A stretch of 64,000 bases of DNA from Bacteroidota bacterium (GTDB taxonomy: Bacteria > Bacteroidota > Bacteroidia > Cytophagales > Cyclobacteriaceae), in NCBI GenBank assembly GCA_018267135.1, contig JAFDZA010000005.1, positions 122,877-186,876 of the forward strand. Direction: 5' to 3'. A program made the position numbers and the translations under genes. The notes below the pieces were generated by a model, which worked only from the letters and a program-made list of their open reading frames with translations, was not told the origin of the DNA and made no database searches. Numbering within the stretch: the stretch's first letter is position 1; each line of letters starts with the position of its first letter. This document shows positions 19,139-28,503 of the stretch, one piece after another.

Positions 19139-19297
19139 TTTAAATTGTGTGACCTTAATTTTTGTTTAGTGTATTTTTAATCTTTTCCGCATTCTTCTTT
19201 CCTACCAACTCAATCAGGTCTTCCCAGCTGGCTTCTTTTATTTTCTTTGCCGACTTAAAATGAGCTAACAAGGCATCAGCTGTTTTTTTGCCAATGC
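19139..19297 (-). repeat. Duplicated 3' end of uvrC, copy belonging to intact uvrC
   Basis: Partner of 17567-17725 in direct orientation. It covers the last ~48 codons of the intact uvrC gene, its TAA and ~15 bp beyond. Differences cluster near the stop codon (KNTLNKN here, KKGLNKN in the other copy) and near the inner junction. Confidence 0.9.
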
Positions 19298-20951
19298 CGG
19301 GAATTTTTTCTATTTCGGTTTGAAAAGTGTTTTTACTTCGCTTGAGCCGGTGAAACGTAATAGCAAAGCGGTGTGCCTCATCGCGAATTTGTTGAATGAG
19401 CAAAAGTCCGGGCGATTTTTTGTTGATGAGCAAAGGCAGCGGATCATCCGGGTAATAAATCTCTTCTAGTTTTTTGGCAATGCCCACAATCGGAATTTTT
19501 CCGTACAGGCCTAATTCTTTCAGAGCTTCGCAAGCATGGCTCAGCTGGCCTTTTCCTCCGTCTACAATAATTAAGCTGGGGTATTCGCTTTGCTCTTCCC
19601 TAATACGCTTATACCTGCGGCTCACTACTTCTTTCATCGAGGCAAAATCGTCCGGGCCCACTACCGTTTTAATGTTAAAGTGGCGATAGCCCTTTTTGTC
19701 GGGCTTGCCATCAACAAAGCGCACCATGCTGGCCACGGGCGATGTCCCTTGAAAATTTGAATTATCAAAGCACTCAATAATTTTAGGAAGTTGCAGCAGC
19801 CGCAGGTTTTGCTGAAGGATGGAAAGTACTTCGTTCTTCTTTGATTTCCGGGCTTCTTTTTCTATTTCTTTTCCGCGCTTCTGGTACAGCGCATTCTTAA
19901 GAGAAAGATCAACCAGTTTTTTCTTGTCGCCAATCTGCGGCACAATGTTTTCAAAATCGTTTGATTTCAATGTCATTGCCAGATTGGTATATACTTCCGG
20001 GTTTGTGCTGCGGTAAGTTTCGCGCAAGCCGGCTACGGTAAGGTCTAGTATTTCCTGATCGCTCTCCTCCAGTTTTTTCTTTACTTCAATGTTCTTTGAA
20101 AAAATAATGGCTCCTTCTTTTATCTGGAGGTAGTTTAAAAATGCACCCGTTTCCGAACTGGTAATCGTAATTACATCTATGTTGGTAAGTTTAGGGTTGA
20201 CCACTAATGATTTTACCTGAAATTTTTCAAGAAGGCTCAGCTTATGTTTGTATAAATCTGCTTTTTCAAATTCCATTTTGTTGGCGGTCTCTTCCATTCG
20301 CTGAGTCAATATTTTTTTTACCGTATTTAGATCGCCTTTCAGCACATTACGTACTTGCGCAATATCTTCCAGATAATCCGGTTCGCTTTGAAGTCCCTCG
20401 CAAGGGCCTTTGCAATTGCCGATATGGTACTCTAAACACACCTTAAATTTTTTGGCGCGGATGTTCTCTTCCGACAAGAGCAGCGAGCAGGTGCGTATGG
20501 AATATAACTGCCGCACCAGTTCCAGTACATTTTTCATAGCGCCTACACTGCTGTAAGGGCCAAAGTATTCGCCTTGCTTTGAAATGTATTTGCGCGTGTA
20601 GATAATCCGGGGAAATCGCTCTTTTAAAATACAGACATACGGAAACGTTTTGTCATCTTTTAAAAGGATGTTGTACTTAGGTTGATTTTGCTTGATGAGA
20701 TTGTTCTCCAGCAGCAAGGCATCAAACTCCGTATTGGCCAGGGTAAACTCAATCCGGGCAATTTCAGAAACCAGTTTTTCGGTTTTTCGGTTGTAGGGCG
20801 ATTGCCGGTTAAAATAACTGCTTACTCTTTTTTTTAAACTCTTGGCTTTGCCTACGTAAATCAAAACATCTTCTTTATTATAATAGCGGTAAACACCGGG
20901 CGAATCGGGCAATAATGTCAATGAGTTTTCTATTTGATCAGATTTTGCCAT
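19155..20951 (-). CDS. uvrC: Excinuclease ABC subunit C
   Basis: Nuclease of nucleotide excision repair (598 aa) that cuts on both sides of a UvrAB-marked lesion. The N-terminal GIY-YIG domain (PGVYRYYNKEDVLIYVGKAK, KKRVSSYF) is followed by the CxxxC region (RTCSLLLSEENIRAKKFKVC, then GNCKGPCEG), a UVR segment around ~210-245, the RNase H-like C-terminal nuclease (ECFDNSNFQGTSPVASMV, LIIVDGGKGQL, RDEAHRFAI) and a helix-hairpin-helix tail (IPGIGKKTADALL). All parts are present. Its last 143 bases are duplicated at 17.6 kb. uvrA is at 40.9 kb; uvrB is not in the window. Confidence 0.96.
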   Translation of the reverse strand: MAKSDQIENSLTLLPDSPGVYRYYNKEDVLIYVGKAKSLKKRVSSYFNRQSPYNRKTEKLVSEIARIEFTLANTEFDALLLENNLIKQNQPKYNILLKDDKTFPYVCILKERFPRIIYTRKYISKQGEYFGPYSSVGAMKNVLELVRQLYSIRTCSLLLSEENIRAKKFKVCLEYHIGNCKGPCEGLQSEPDYLEDIAQVRNVLKGDLNTVKKILTQRMEETANKMEFEKADLYKHKLSLLEKFQVKSLVVNPKLTNIDVITITSSETGAFLNYLQIKEGAIIFSKNIEVKKKLEESDQEILDLTVAGLRETYRSTNPEVYTNLAMTLKSNDFENIVPQIGDKKKLVDLSLKNALYQKRGKEIEKEARKSKKNEVLSILQQNLRLLQLPKIIECFDNSNFQGTSPVASMVRFVDGKPDKKGYRHFNIKTVVGPDDFASMKEVVSRRYKRIREEQSEYPSLIIVDGGKGQLSHACEALKELGLYGKIPIVGIAKKLEEIYYPDDPLPLLINKKSPGLLLIQQIRDEAHRFAITFHRLKRSKNTFQTEIEKIPGIGKKTADALLAHFKSAKKIKEASWEDLIELVGKKNAEKIKNTLNKN

Positions 20952-21057
20952 GGGCGCAAGTTCGGTATAAATCCGAATTAGTACGGGCTAAAATAATTCT
21001 ATTCCGGCCTTACACGTTTAGGGTTTTTCAGATACTTTTAGGGAAGCATTTCGTAGA

Positions 21058-22101
21058 ATGAAAAAAGTTTTTGCCGTTTGTCTCTTCGGGTTGATCTCCG
21101 GAGTTTTGCATTGCCAGTCGGCTGGCGATGCGGGCTCTACCGTTACTTTTTACTACAACTCAAAGTACGAATTAACTACTCCGGAAAAATCATTTTTTAA
21201 ACGAATAGCCCAGTTCAATCTGTATGATATGGTGTTTGAAGGAGTCTATAAAGATTACGATCTGGCCGGCCGCCTGATAGGAGACGGATATTATGATCAC
21301 GGCAAGCTAACGGGATTTCAAAGCGAGTATGATGAAACGGGGGCTACTAAATCGTCTGTGGAATACAACGGAAAAGATTTTACGATATGGCAGTTGGCCG
21401 ATGGTGAGAAGGGGTTGAGTGTAGCCCGGGGCACAGGCATGTTTACCATTCCGTACTACTATTTTTTTGATTGGAAACTGAAACATGGCACCCTGACCGG
21501 TGAATTTCGTAATGGCGAGCGATCTGGCACCTGGGTTTATTCAGATGCCACCAACCAGATAACGGACAAAGAAGTTTACGCACGAGGCCGGTTATTATCA
21601 CACGTCTATTTTAAAGGTGAGGACTCCATAGCCGTACCGCATAAAAAAGAAATTATTTTATCGGTTCGGACTTTTTTAGCTGAACTTTTGTCTTTCGACC
21701 GCAGTTCGTTTGGCGGGCTAAATCAGTGTATCGAGAGTCAGGTTCAATACCCGGCTGATTTTCAGCGACCGGTAACTTATGCTGGCGGGTTAAAAAAATT
21801 GTTGCTACTGTTGGGGCAACAAGCTACTATACCCGACAAAAATTTAGTTTTGATTAAACTGAAAATAAATGAACATGGCATGATACTAAAAAGTACCATT
21901 GTACGGTCAGTAAATGATGAAACTGACGTGCGTGTACTCAATGCCATTGAAAACCATCGCCCATATTTCCTTCCGGCCATTAAAGGAGGGAAGCCGTATG
22001 CCACCACTGTTTATTTGCCCGTGGCTGGAGGCGATGAGTGGACCGACATGATTAGCCACATGCCCACCGAATGGTTTTTAGATCCCAACAATTTTTATTA
22101 A
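21058..22101 (+). CDS. Secreted protein with MORN-like repeats and a TonB-like C-terminus
   Basis: Protein of 347 aa with a signal peptide (VFAVCLFGLISGVLHC); the cysteine could be a lipoprotein site. Residues ~60-190 contain short repeats of the MORN/YwqK kind (GVYKDYDLAGRLIGDGYYDH, GTLTGEFRNGERSGTW). The C-terminal third resembles the TonB C-terminal domain: CIESQVQYPADFQ, then LVLIKLKINEHGMI and AIENHRPYFLPA. Such fusions are frequent in Bacteroidota but their roles are mostly unknown. No transmembrane anchor is present apart from the signal. It is transcribed divergently from uvrC (106-bp gap) and ends 11 bp from the convergent PBP gene. Confidence 0.72.
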   Translation: MKKVFAVCLFGLISGVLHCQSAGDAGSTVTFYYNSKYELTTPEKSFFKRIAQFNLYDMVFEGVYKDYDLAGRLIGDGYYDHGKLTGFQSEYDETGATKSSVEYNGKDFTIWQLADGEKGLSVARGTGMFTIPYYYFFDWKLKHGTLTGEFRNGERSGTWVYSDATNQITDKEVYARGRLLSHVYFKGEDSIAVPHKKEIILSVRTFLAELLSFDRSSFGGLNQCIESQVQYPADFQRPVTYAGGLKKLLLLLGQQATIPDKNLVLIKLKINEHGMILKSTIVRSVNDETDVRVLNAIENHRPYFLPAIKGGKPYATTVYLPVAGGDEWTDMISHMPTEWFLDPNNFY

Positions 22102-22112
22102 CCGGGTTAAAA

Positions 22113-24452
22113 TCAGTTTCGGAAATCTTCCGGTTCTTGCTCTTTTGTTTTAAGGGAATCCGATTTTACTTTGTAGGAATCCAGCGAAAGATCGACTCCC
22201 GACAAAGGCCGTTTAAACGGTCCTTTCACTATGCCGGTGGCCTGATCGGCATACGCTTTCTTCATATACTTAGCCCAGATGGGCCGTGCTGTTCTGCCGC
22301 CCTGCCCAAAACTCCATGAGGGAAAATGGATAGCCCGCTCATCTCCGCCTACCCAAATGCCGGTAACCAAATCATGCGTAACTCCCACATACCAACCGTC
22401 TGAGGCATCGTTGGTCGTTCCTGTCTTACCTCCAATCTCATTGTCTTTGCGTAAATCCAAATCAAGTCCTTGCGATGTGCCACCCTGTTCTTCCACGCCT
22501 CCACGCAACATAAATATCATTTTATAAGCTGTTTGTTCGCTAATGGCCTCTTTGGTTTTGGGAACAAAGTTTTCAATTACGTTTCCATTTTTATCTTCTA
22601 TTCTCGTAATAAAAAATGGTTTGGTATTGATCCCTCCGTTTACAAATGTGCAGTAGGCACCCACCAACTCAAACAACGATACATCGCTGGTGCCCAGGCA
22701 AAGCGAAGGCACGGCATCCAGCTTGCTTTCTATTCCTGCGCGGTGAGCAAACTCCACCACATTATCCTCGCCCAGCGCCTGCATCATCTGTGCGGTAATG
22801 GAATTAACCGATTGCGCCATGGCCTGGCGGATGGTCATCTTCTGGCCCGTGCCTTTAGGTGGCCCCGCGGCATTAGCCGGATACCAGGCCGGTTGTCCTT
22901 TTATTTTAAACTGTGGAGAAATATCGCGCAACGTGTAAAAAGGAGAGTATCCTGTTTCCATGGCAAGCCCGTAGATAAATGGTTTAAAGGTAGAGCCCGG
23001 CTGCCGCTTACTTTGGCGCACATGGTCGAACTTAAAATATTTGTGGTCCACTCCGCCTACCCATGCTTTGATGTGCCCGCTGATCGGGTCCATCGACATC
23101 ACACCGGTTTGCAAAAACCGTTCGTAGTAATTAAGCGAATCAAAACTGCTGAACAGCGTATCGCGCTCGCCTTTGTACGAAAAAACCGTCATTGGCTTTT
23201 TCAATTTCAACATAATTTTAAGTGAGTCCGAATTTTCTCCATACTTTTCTGCGTAAGCTTTGTAGGCATCCGTTTTTTTAATACGCTTGGCCAGGAAATC
23301 TTTAATCTCTTTGCCGTCTTCATCTACCCATGGGTTGCGGTTGCGGGTTTTCCATTCGGAGTAAAATTCCTTTTGCAATACTTTCATCTGCTCGTACATG
23401 GCTTCCTCTGCATATTTTTGAAGACGGCTGTCGAGCGTGGTATATATTTTCAGACCGTCATTATATAAATCAAGACCTTTTTCTTTGCAATAATTCAATA
23501 AATAATTTTGCAGTACCGTACGAAAATAAGTTGCCAGCCCTTGATTTTGGTTTTGTACGCTATACTTCAGGGTAATCGGAAGCGCTTTAATGGAATCAAA
23601 TTGTTTTTGCGTTTTGATTTTATAACCATGACGAAAAACTTTTAACAGCACTTCGTTTCTTTTTTTCAGTGCATTGTTGGGATTGCGTTTGGGGTTGTAG
23701 AACGAAGGCGCTTGTAGCATGCCCACCAAAATAGCCGACTCTTGCAAATTCAGGCTATCCGGTTTTTTATTAAAATACGTCTCAGCCGCTACCTTAACCC
23801 CAAAGGCATTGCTGCTGAAATCGCATGTGTTGAGGTATAACGCGATAATCTCTTCTTTAGTAAAATTTTCTTCCAGGTTAACTGAGATAATCCATTCTTT
23901 TGTTTTTTGGATAAACCGCCTGGGGTATTTGCCCAGCCGGGCCAGCGGGCCATCTAATTTTTTATCGGTGTTTTGGGTAAATAAATTTTTGGCACATTGT
24001 TGGGTGAGGGTGCTGCCGCCCCCGGCCGAACTGAAGGTAACAAGTCCTTTTATTACCCGGAGGTAAGCCGGCAAGTCTAACCCGGAGTGTTGGTAAAAAC
24101 GGTGATCTTCCGAGATGAGCAGGGTATTGACCAACTCGGGCGAAAGCTGTGCATAGCGCACCTGGCTGCGGTTGTAGCGAAAGTATCTGCCCAGCGATAC
24201 ACCATCGGCCGAAATAATCTCAGACGATAAATCGTTTTCGGGGTTTTCAATTTCGCGTAAACTGGGCATGCCTCCATACAGGCCAAACACATCTATGCTA
24301 ACGGTAAATACATAGAGCGGCAACCCTAAAAAAATGACGAGAAAAAAAACCCACAAGTATTTTACTGCCTTGGGTATCCATGGCAGGCGGATTTTCAGTA
24401 GGGATTGGATCTTACTTTTGATAGTTTTTGTCGAAGAAGGTGAGGTACTCAT
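22113..24452 (-). CDS. Penicillin-binding protein 1A (bifunctional transglycosylase/transpeptidase)
   Basis: Class A PBP of 779 aa that polymerises and cross-links peptidoglycan in the periplasm. A cytoplasmic basic stretch is followed by one membrane anchor (VFFLVIFLGLPLYVFTVSI). The GT51 domain has ISEDHRFYQHSGLD with the catalytic glutamate, and GGSTLTQQCAKNLFT. The transpeptidase domain has the SxxK motif GSTFKPF, the SxN motif SVNSIT and KTGTTNDASDGWYVG. ATG 24452 is chosen because the longer frame from 24503 reaches deeper into the upstream gene; the overlap with porW is 41 bp either way of similar kind, suggesting cotranscription after porW. Confidence 0.93.
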   Translation of the reverse strand: MSTSPSSTKTIKSKIQSLLKIRLPWIPKAVKYLWVFFLVIFLGLPLYVFTVSIDVFGLYGGMPSLREIENPENDLSSEIISADGVSLGRYFRYNRSQVRYAQLSPELVNTLLISEDHRFYQHSGLDLPAYLRVIKGLVTFSSAGGGSTLTQQCAKNLFTQNTDKKLDGPLARLGKYPRRFIQKTKEWIISVNLEENFTKEEIIALYLNTCDFSSNAFGVKVAAETYFNKKPDSLNLQESAILVGMLQAPSFYNPKRNPNNALKKRNEVLLKVFRHGYKIKTQKQFDSIKALPITLKYSVQNQNQGLATYFRTVLQNYLLNYCKEKGLDLYNDGLKIYTTLDSRLQKYAEEAMYEQMKVLQKEFYSEWKTRNRNPWVDEDGKEIKDFLAKRIKKTDAYKAYAEKYGENSDSLKIMLKLKKPMTVFSYKGERDTLFSSFDSLNYYERFLQTGVMSMDPISGHIKAWVGGVDHKYFKFDHVRQSKRQPGSTFKPFIYGLAMETGYSPFYTLRDISPQFKIKGQPAWYPANAAGPPKGTGQKMTIRQAMAQSVNSITAQMMQALGEDNVVEFAHRAGIESKLDAVPSLCLGTSDVSLFELVGAYCTFVNGGINTKPFFITRIEDKNGNVIENFVPKTKEAISEQTAYKMIFMLRGGVEEQGGTSQGLDLDLRKDNEIGGKTGTTNDASDGWYVGVTHDLVTGIWVGGDERAIHFPSWSFGQGGRTARPIWAKYMKKAYADQATGIVKGPFKRPLSGVDLSLDSYKVKSDSLKTKEQEPEDFRN

Positions 24453-26967
24453 CCAACGCTTTGTTTCGGTATAAAATCTGGAAATTGTCTTTGCTGATGA
24501 CAAAATTATAGAATTTGTAATTAGAAAAAGGTTTGCTTTTTTGCTGTTGGGTTATAAACTTATAATAATAGCTCAGTGCCGTTTCTTTATTCGGAAATTC
24601 CGAACACAGGGTAAGGGTATTATCATTCAGCCCTACGTTGCTGGTGGTTAGTTTTAGTTTAGTGTATTCATCGGCATTAAATTTTTCCAGCGCATCTACC
24701 ACCGGGCCGGTTATCCGCTCGGCTGAGCTATACACCACCACAAAGAGATGAGGCGCCTTGGCATCGGCTATAAATTTTATGCCTTTGGCTTTCTCCATTT
24801 TTACCACAAAATCTTTTGAGGCACTCGCCAACTGCTCGGCATATTTCTTTAACGGGTCTTTAGGGTATTTTTTAATAAACTCGCTCAGCTCATATTGATA
24901 GCGGCTTACATCTTCCGTGCGGGCCATAATCAATACCCGTAACAAATCGAGTTGTGAAGTAAACGAACTTTCGCCTGCCTCGAGAGCCTCGGTTACACCC
25001 TCCATGGCCGGCTTTAAGTTATTATCCTGATAAAGCTTGTAGGCTTCTTTATACATCAGCTTTTGTTTTTCGGCCAGTGCCGTGGTTTCTTTAATGTAAT
25101 CGGGGTTAACTAAAATCCGGGCAAAGGTTGAGGTGGAAAATTCTTTTTGCAGGCGGGCGGCATACCCCTCGGCCAGTCCGTCATTTTTTTCTTTATGGAT
25201 AAGGTAAAGTTTATACAATACTTCGGCCATGCGCTCGGAGGCCGGAAACCGGGCAACCAGTTTTTCGTACGACTGGGAGGCATTGTCTTTTTCGTTCAGA
25301 TTAAAGTAGTATAAGTCGCCCAGATGGTAGTAGGCATCTTCTATTTTGGCCAATGCCTCATTGCGTTGTGCTTCCGTTTTAGGGAGCTGTGCTATTAGTA
25401 TTTTTACAGGATCAGCTTGGGCTTCTTTTTTTTCCGGCTTTACAGCCTCTGGTACTTTATCGAGCTGTTGTGCCGCCACGGCCGTGGGGTCTGATACTGC
25501 AGCCGAGCGGCTCGATCTGCGCCAATTATCTTCTAACACGATGGATCCCCACACGCGATGAAATTCATTTTGGCCGGTGGCTACCAGATCGGAACTACCA
25601 AAATACCAACCGCTTGAGCTCTGGTCGCTTGAGGCCGTGGTACTGCTAAAGGCAGAGCCTCCACCGGAGTCGGTATCTTCGGTTATTCTTTTCTTCTTTT
25701 TCTTTTTGGTCACTACTTCTTTTTTATTCATTGCCCAAATCGAATCTAACCGGTGGCGTATTTGGGCGGTATCCAGCGAAGCATAAAACAACAGACTGTC
25801 GTTTACGATAATCGTTTCCGTATATTTTACAAACTCACCCAGCACACTCTGACGTTTTTTTATGGAAGCCAGATTTTCAAAATCGGGAGGCAGAGAGGCC
25901 ACGGCACTGTCGTAATATAGTTTGGCCGGTTTGTACTGCTTTAACGAGTCGAAATTAATTTGCCCAATGCGTAAAAAAGCCATGCCTTTGATGCGCTTAT
26001 TTTTGCCGGCATGAGCTGCCAACTTATATTCTTGCACGGCTTCTTTCAGGTTACTCTGTTTTCTTTCAAACTCGCCTAACTCAAAATAGATTTTGTCTTT
26101 AAAGTCGGCATTCTTCGTGTCTTTTAGCATTTTAGAAAACTGCTTGCGTACCTGCCTAATATCGCGTTGGTTATCGAGCTGGGTTACTTGCGCCATATTG
26201 AGGTGGGCGTAAAAATCAATTTCATAATCAGGGTTGGTAGCCAGGCATTTCTTATAGAAATTATACGCTTCTGAGTTAAAGCCCAGTTTCTGATAAACCT
26301 GTCCGAGAATAAAATAGATACGCCCTTTGCGGTCTTGGCGGGTAAGCAGTGTATCCGCTTTCGACAGGTTTTGCACCATGTTATTATAGTCTTCGCGTAT
26401 CTGGTAGTAGTTGGCTTTTTCGAGATATAATTTTTTTTGATTAGCACGGTTCAACTTTTCTTTTTCCAAAAAACGAAAAGTTTCTTCGGCCCGGTCGAAG
26501 TCTTTCATTTCGGTAAAAGTGCGGGCAAGGTTGAGCAGCGCGGTGTGGCGCAGGTGGATATCATGGCTTTTTGTATTGACATACTTAAAGGTAAGGATGG
26601 CATTTTGCCAGTCGCAGGCATAGAGCCGAGCCAGCCCCACCATCAGGTAATCATCATCTACCCACCGGCTATTGGGGTGACGCTGGATGGAGATGCTGGC
26701 CATCTTTATAATCTCGTCTGTATTTTTTTTATACGTTTTGGCCAGTACGGTATCCCATCGTGGGTAAATTAATAAGATTTTATTGTGGTCGTCATCCAGG
26801 CTTTTCAGAATCATTTTCTCTACCTCGCGGGCCCCCTCTTTGGCATAGAAGTAGCCATTGAAGCGGGCTGTCATATTATGGAAAATAGTGCTGGTAATGG
26901 TATTCTGCTCGATGGAGCATCCTACCATTAGTAGGGGCAGAAAACAAAAAATGAAACGATACTTCAC
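24412..26967 (-). CDS. porW: Type IX secretion lipoprotein PorW/SprE (TPR protein)
   Basis: Periplasmic lipoprotein of 851 aa. The lipobox is LLMVGC. FHNMTARFNGYFYAKEGARE is the family hallmark (TAR-N-YF). Many TPR-like helices follow between ~100 and 380 (LGQVYQKLGFNSEAYNFYKK and similar) and again between ~540 and 740; a low-complexity Lys/Ser stretch lies between them (VVTKKKKKKRI, then SSTTASSDQSSS). SprE in Flavobacterium and PorW in Porphyromonas are needed for type IX secretion and link the rotary core to the outer-membrane parts. It lies away from porU-porV, as is common, and leads into the PBP gene. Confidence 0.88.
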   Translation of the reverse strand: MKYRFIFCFLPLLMVGCSIEQNTITSTIFHNMTARFNGYFYAKEGAREVEKMILKSLDDDHNKILLIYPRWDTVLAKTYKKNTDEIIKMASISIQRHPNSRWVDDDYLMVGLARLYACDWQNAILTFKYVNTKSHDIHLRHTALLNLARTFTEMKDFDRAEETFRFLEKEKLNRANQKKLYLEKANYYQIREDYNNMVQNLSKADTLLTRQDRKGRIYFILGQVYQKLGFNSEAYNFYKKCLATNPDYEIDFYAHLNMAQVTQLDNQRDIRQVRKQFSKMLKDTKNADFKDKIYFELGEFERKQSNLKEAVQEYKLAAHAGKNKRIKGMAFLRIGQINFDSLKQYKPAKLYYDSAVASLPPDFENLASIKKRQSVLGEFVKYTETIIVNDSLLFYASLDTAQIRHRLDSIWAMNKKEVVTKKKKKKRITEDTDSGGGSAFSSTTASSDQSSSGWYFGSSDLVATGQNEFHRVWGSIVLEDNWRRSSRSAAVSDPTAVAAQQLDKVPEAVKPEKKEAQADPVKILIAQLPKTEAQRNEALAKIEDAYYHLGDLYYFNLNEKDNASQSYEKLVARFPASERMAEVLYKLYLIHKEKNDGLAEGYAARLQKEFSTSTFARILVNPDYIKETTALAEKQKLMYKEAYKLYQDNNLKPAMEGVTEALEAGESSFTSQLDLLRVLIMARTEDVSRYQYELSEFIKKYPKDPLKKYAEQLASASKDFVVKMEKAKGIKFIADAKAPHLFVVVYSSAERITGPVVDALEKFNADEYTKLKLTTSNVGLNDNTLTLCSEFPNKETALSYYYKFITQQQKSKPFSNYKFYNFVISKDNFQILYRNKALDEYLTFFDKNYQK

Positions 26968-27185
26968 AGGTCAAATATCAGGTAATTATTTGGAACGGAG
27001 AGGCGTGGCTGCTATTGTGCCTTCTCATCGCTTTATCAAAAATAAACGGCAAGGTGTCGATTCATTTATATAACCATTCACTGGGGAAAGTGGCCTTTCA
27101 TCCTCCACATTGTCAGTTGGCCGAAAAAAGAATTTCCCTCAATTACTTTGTTGCACCAAATCGTACTCATAGGCGTTATCAAAGC

Positions 27186-27431
27186 ATGAAATCATTTCTT
27201 CTTTTTTTTCTTCTGGTTCTGGTCGGGTGCGATTGCGAAAAATCTTCTTACTATCAAATTAAATCGGTTGTGCCGGATGCCTCTCTCTCCTGGAAATGTC
27301 ATTATATGGCCCAAGGCATGAGTACTTGTGCTACGTGGCAAAAAAGTCCTCAAATCGTTTTCGCTGATTCGTGCGGAAAATTTGTGCTGAGCGAAGTAGT
27401 GAGCCAGACGCGATTGAGCAAATACCGGTAA
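27186..27431 (+). CDS. Small cysteine-rich lipoprotein, unknown function
   Basis: Protein of 81 aa with a lipoprotein signal (FLLFFLLVLVGC, cleavage before Cys). The mature part has four further cysteines (CDCEK, SWKCHYMAQGMSTC, FADSCGKF), which could form disulfides. The frame is open for another 171 bases upstream, but that part is not protein-like and lacks a signal, so ATG 27186 is used. The 218 bp between porW and this gene hold no other gene. It ends 4 bp from the convergent ypdA. No family is recognised. Confidence 0.6.
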   Translation: MKSFLLFFLLVLVGCDCEKSSYYQIKSVVPDASLSWKCHYMAQGMSTCATWQKSPQIVFADSCGKFVLSEVVSQTRLSKYR

Positions 27432-27435
27432 TCTC

Positions 27436-28398
27436 TCAGGTAATTAAATCTTGAATAATCAGCCGGGCGTGGTCGCGCGAGTTTTCTATAAACCATTTAT
27501 TGGTTTTCAGTCCTCCACATACAACCCCCGCTAAATAAAGGCCTGATACATTTGTTTCCATCGTCTTATCATTGTAAACGGGCGTATGAAACGCATCGTC
27601 TTGAAAATGAATGCCCATGGATTTCATCAAGGCAAACGGGGGTTCGTAGCCCGTCATGGCCAGTACAAAATCGTTTTGAATTTTGAGGGTTCCTTCCGGT
27701 GTTTTTATTTCGAGATGGGTTTCGGTAATGTGGGTAACTGCTGAATTAAAAAATGCTTTGATGGAGCCTTCTTTTATTCGGTTTTCAATGTCGGGTTTTA
27801 CCCAATATTTTACGCTTTCGCTCAAGGCCGGCTCGCGCACCACCAGCGTAACTTCGGCTCCTTTGCGCCACGTTTCTAAAGCCGCATCTACCGCTGAGTT
27901 GGCGGCCCCGATAATGGCTACTTTTTGTTTAAAGTAAGGATGAGGTTCATCGTAATAGTGTTTTACTTTGGGCAGTTCTTCGCCCGGTACATGCAGCAGA
28001 AATGGGCGGTCGTAAAACCCCAAGGCCAGCACCATGGCACGTGCCGAGTATTTTCCTTTGGTGGTGGTAACCGAAAAACTACCCATGGTAGAAAGTTTGG
28101 CCTGCTTTACTTCTTCATATAATTGCACATTTAAGCCCCAGCTTACACAAACCCTCCGGTAGTATTCCAGTGCCTCGATACGGACAGGCTTGGCGTTATT
28201 CGATACAAACGGAACGTCTCCTATTTCCAGCCGTTCGGAGGTAGAGAAAAAGGTCATGTTCATTGGGTAGTTGTAGAGCGAGTTTACCAAACACCCTTTT
28301 TCAATAATCACATAATTTAGGTTGGCTTTCTTTGCTTCAATGCCGCATGCGAGCCCAATCGGACCGGCCCCAATGATGATCAGATCATATCCTTCCAT
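27436..28398 (-). CDS. ypdA: YpdA-family (bacillithiol disulfide) reductase
   Basis: FAD/NADPH-dependent oxidoreductase of 320 aa, thioredoxin-reductase-like but without a CxxC. The FAD site is IIGAGPIGLACGIEA. NYPMNMTFFSTSERLEIG is strongly characteristic of YpdA. The NADPH site is AIIGAANSAVDAALE, and the second FAD motif is AGVVCGG near the C-terminus. Known YpdA/Bdr proteins reduce bacillithiol disulfide, so the cell may use bacillithiol; no bshA, bshB or bshC lies in the window. ATG 28398 is preferred over the TTG at 28407. Confidence 0.87.
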   Translation of the reverse strand: MEGYDLIIIGAGPIGLACGIEAKKANLNYVIIEKGCLVNSLYNYPMNMTFFSTSERLEIGDVPFVSNNAKPVRIEALEYYRRVCVSWGLNVQLYEEVKQAKLSTMGSFSVTTTKGKYSARAMVLALGFYDRPFLLHVPGEELPKVKHYYDEPHPYFKQKVAIIGAANSAVDAALETWRKGAEVTLVVREPALSESVKYWVKPDIENRIKEGSIKAFFNSAVTHITETHLEIKTPEGTLKIQNDFVLAMTGYEPPFALMKSMGIHFQDDAFHTPVYNDKTMETNVSGLYLAGVVCGGLKTNKWFIENSRDHARLIIQDLIT

Positions 28399-28503
28399 AG
28401 TAATCAAAGGTAACCTAAATAAAAATTACCCCTCATCTATAAAATACGATTAAATTACATAGGTTGTTTGTATGTTGAAAAGAGCAATCAATTTCTGTTT
28501 GTA

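Noticed and set aside
22470..23225. 251-aa open frame on the plus strand
   Set aside because: It lies fully antisense to the PBP1A gene, whose catalytic motifs are all intact, and it has no recognisable domain.
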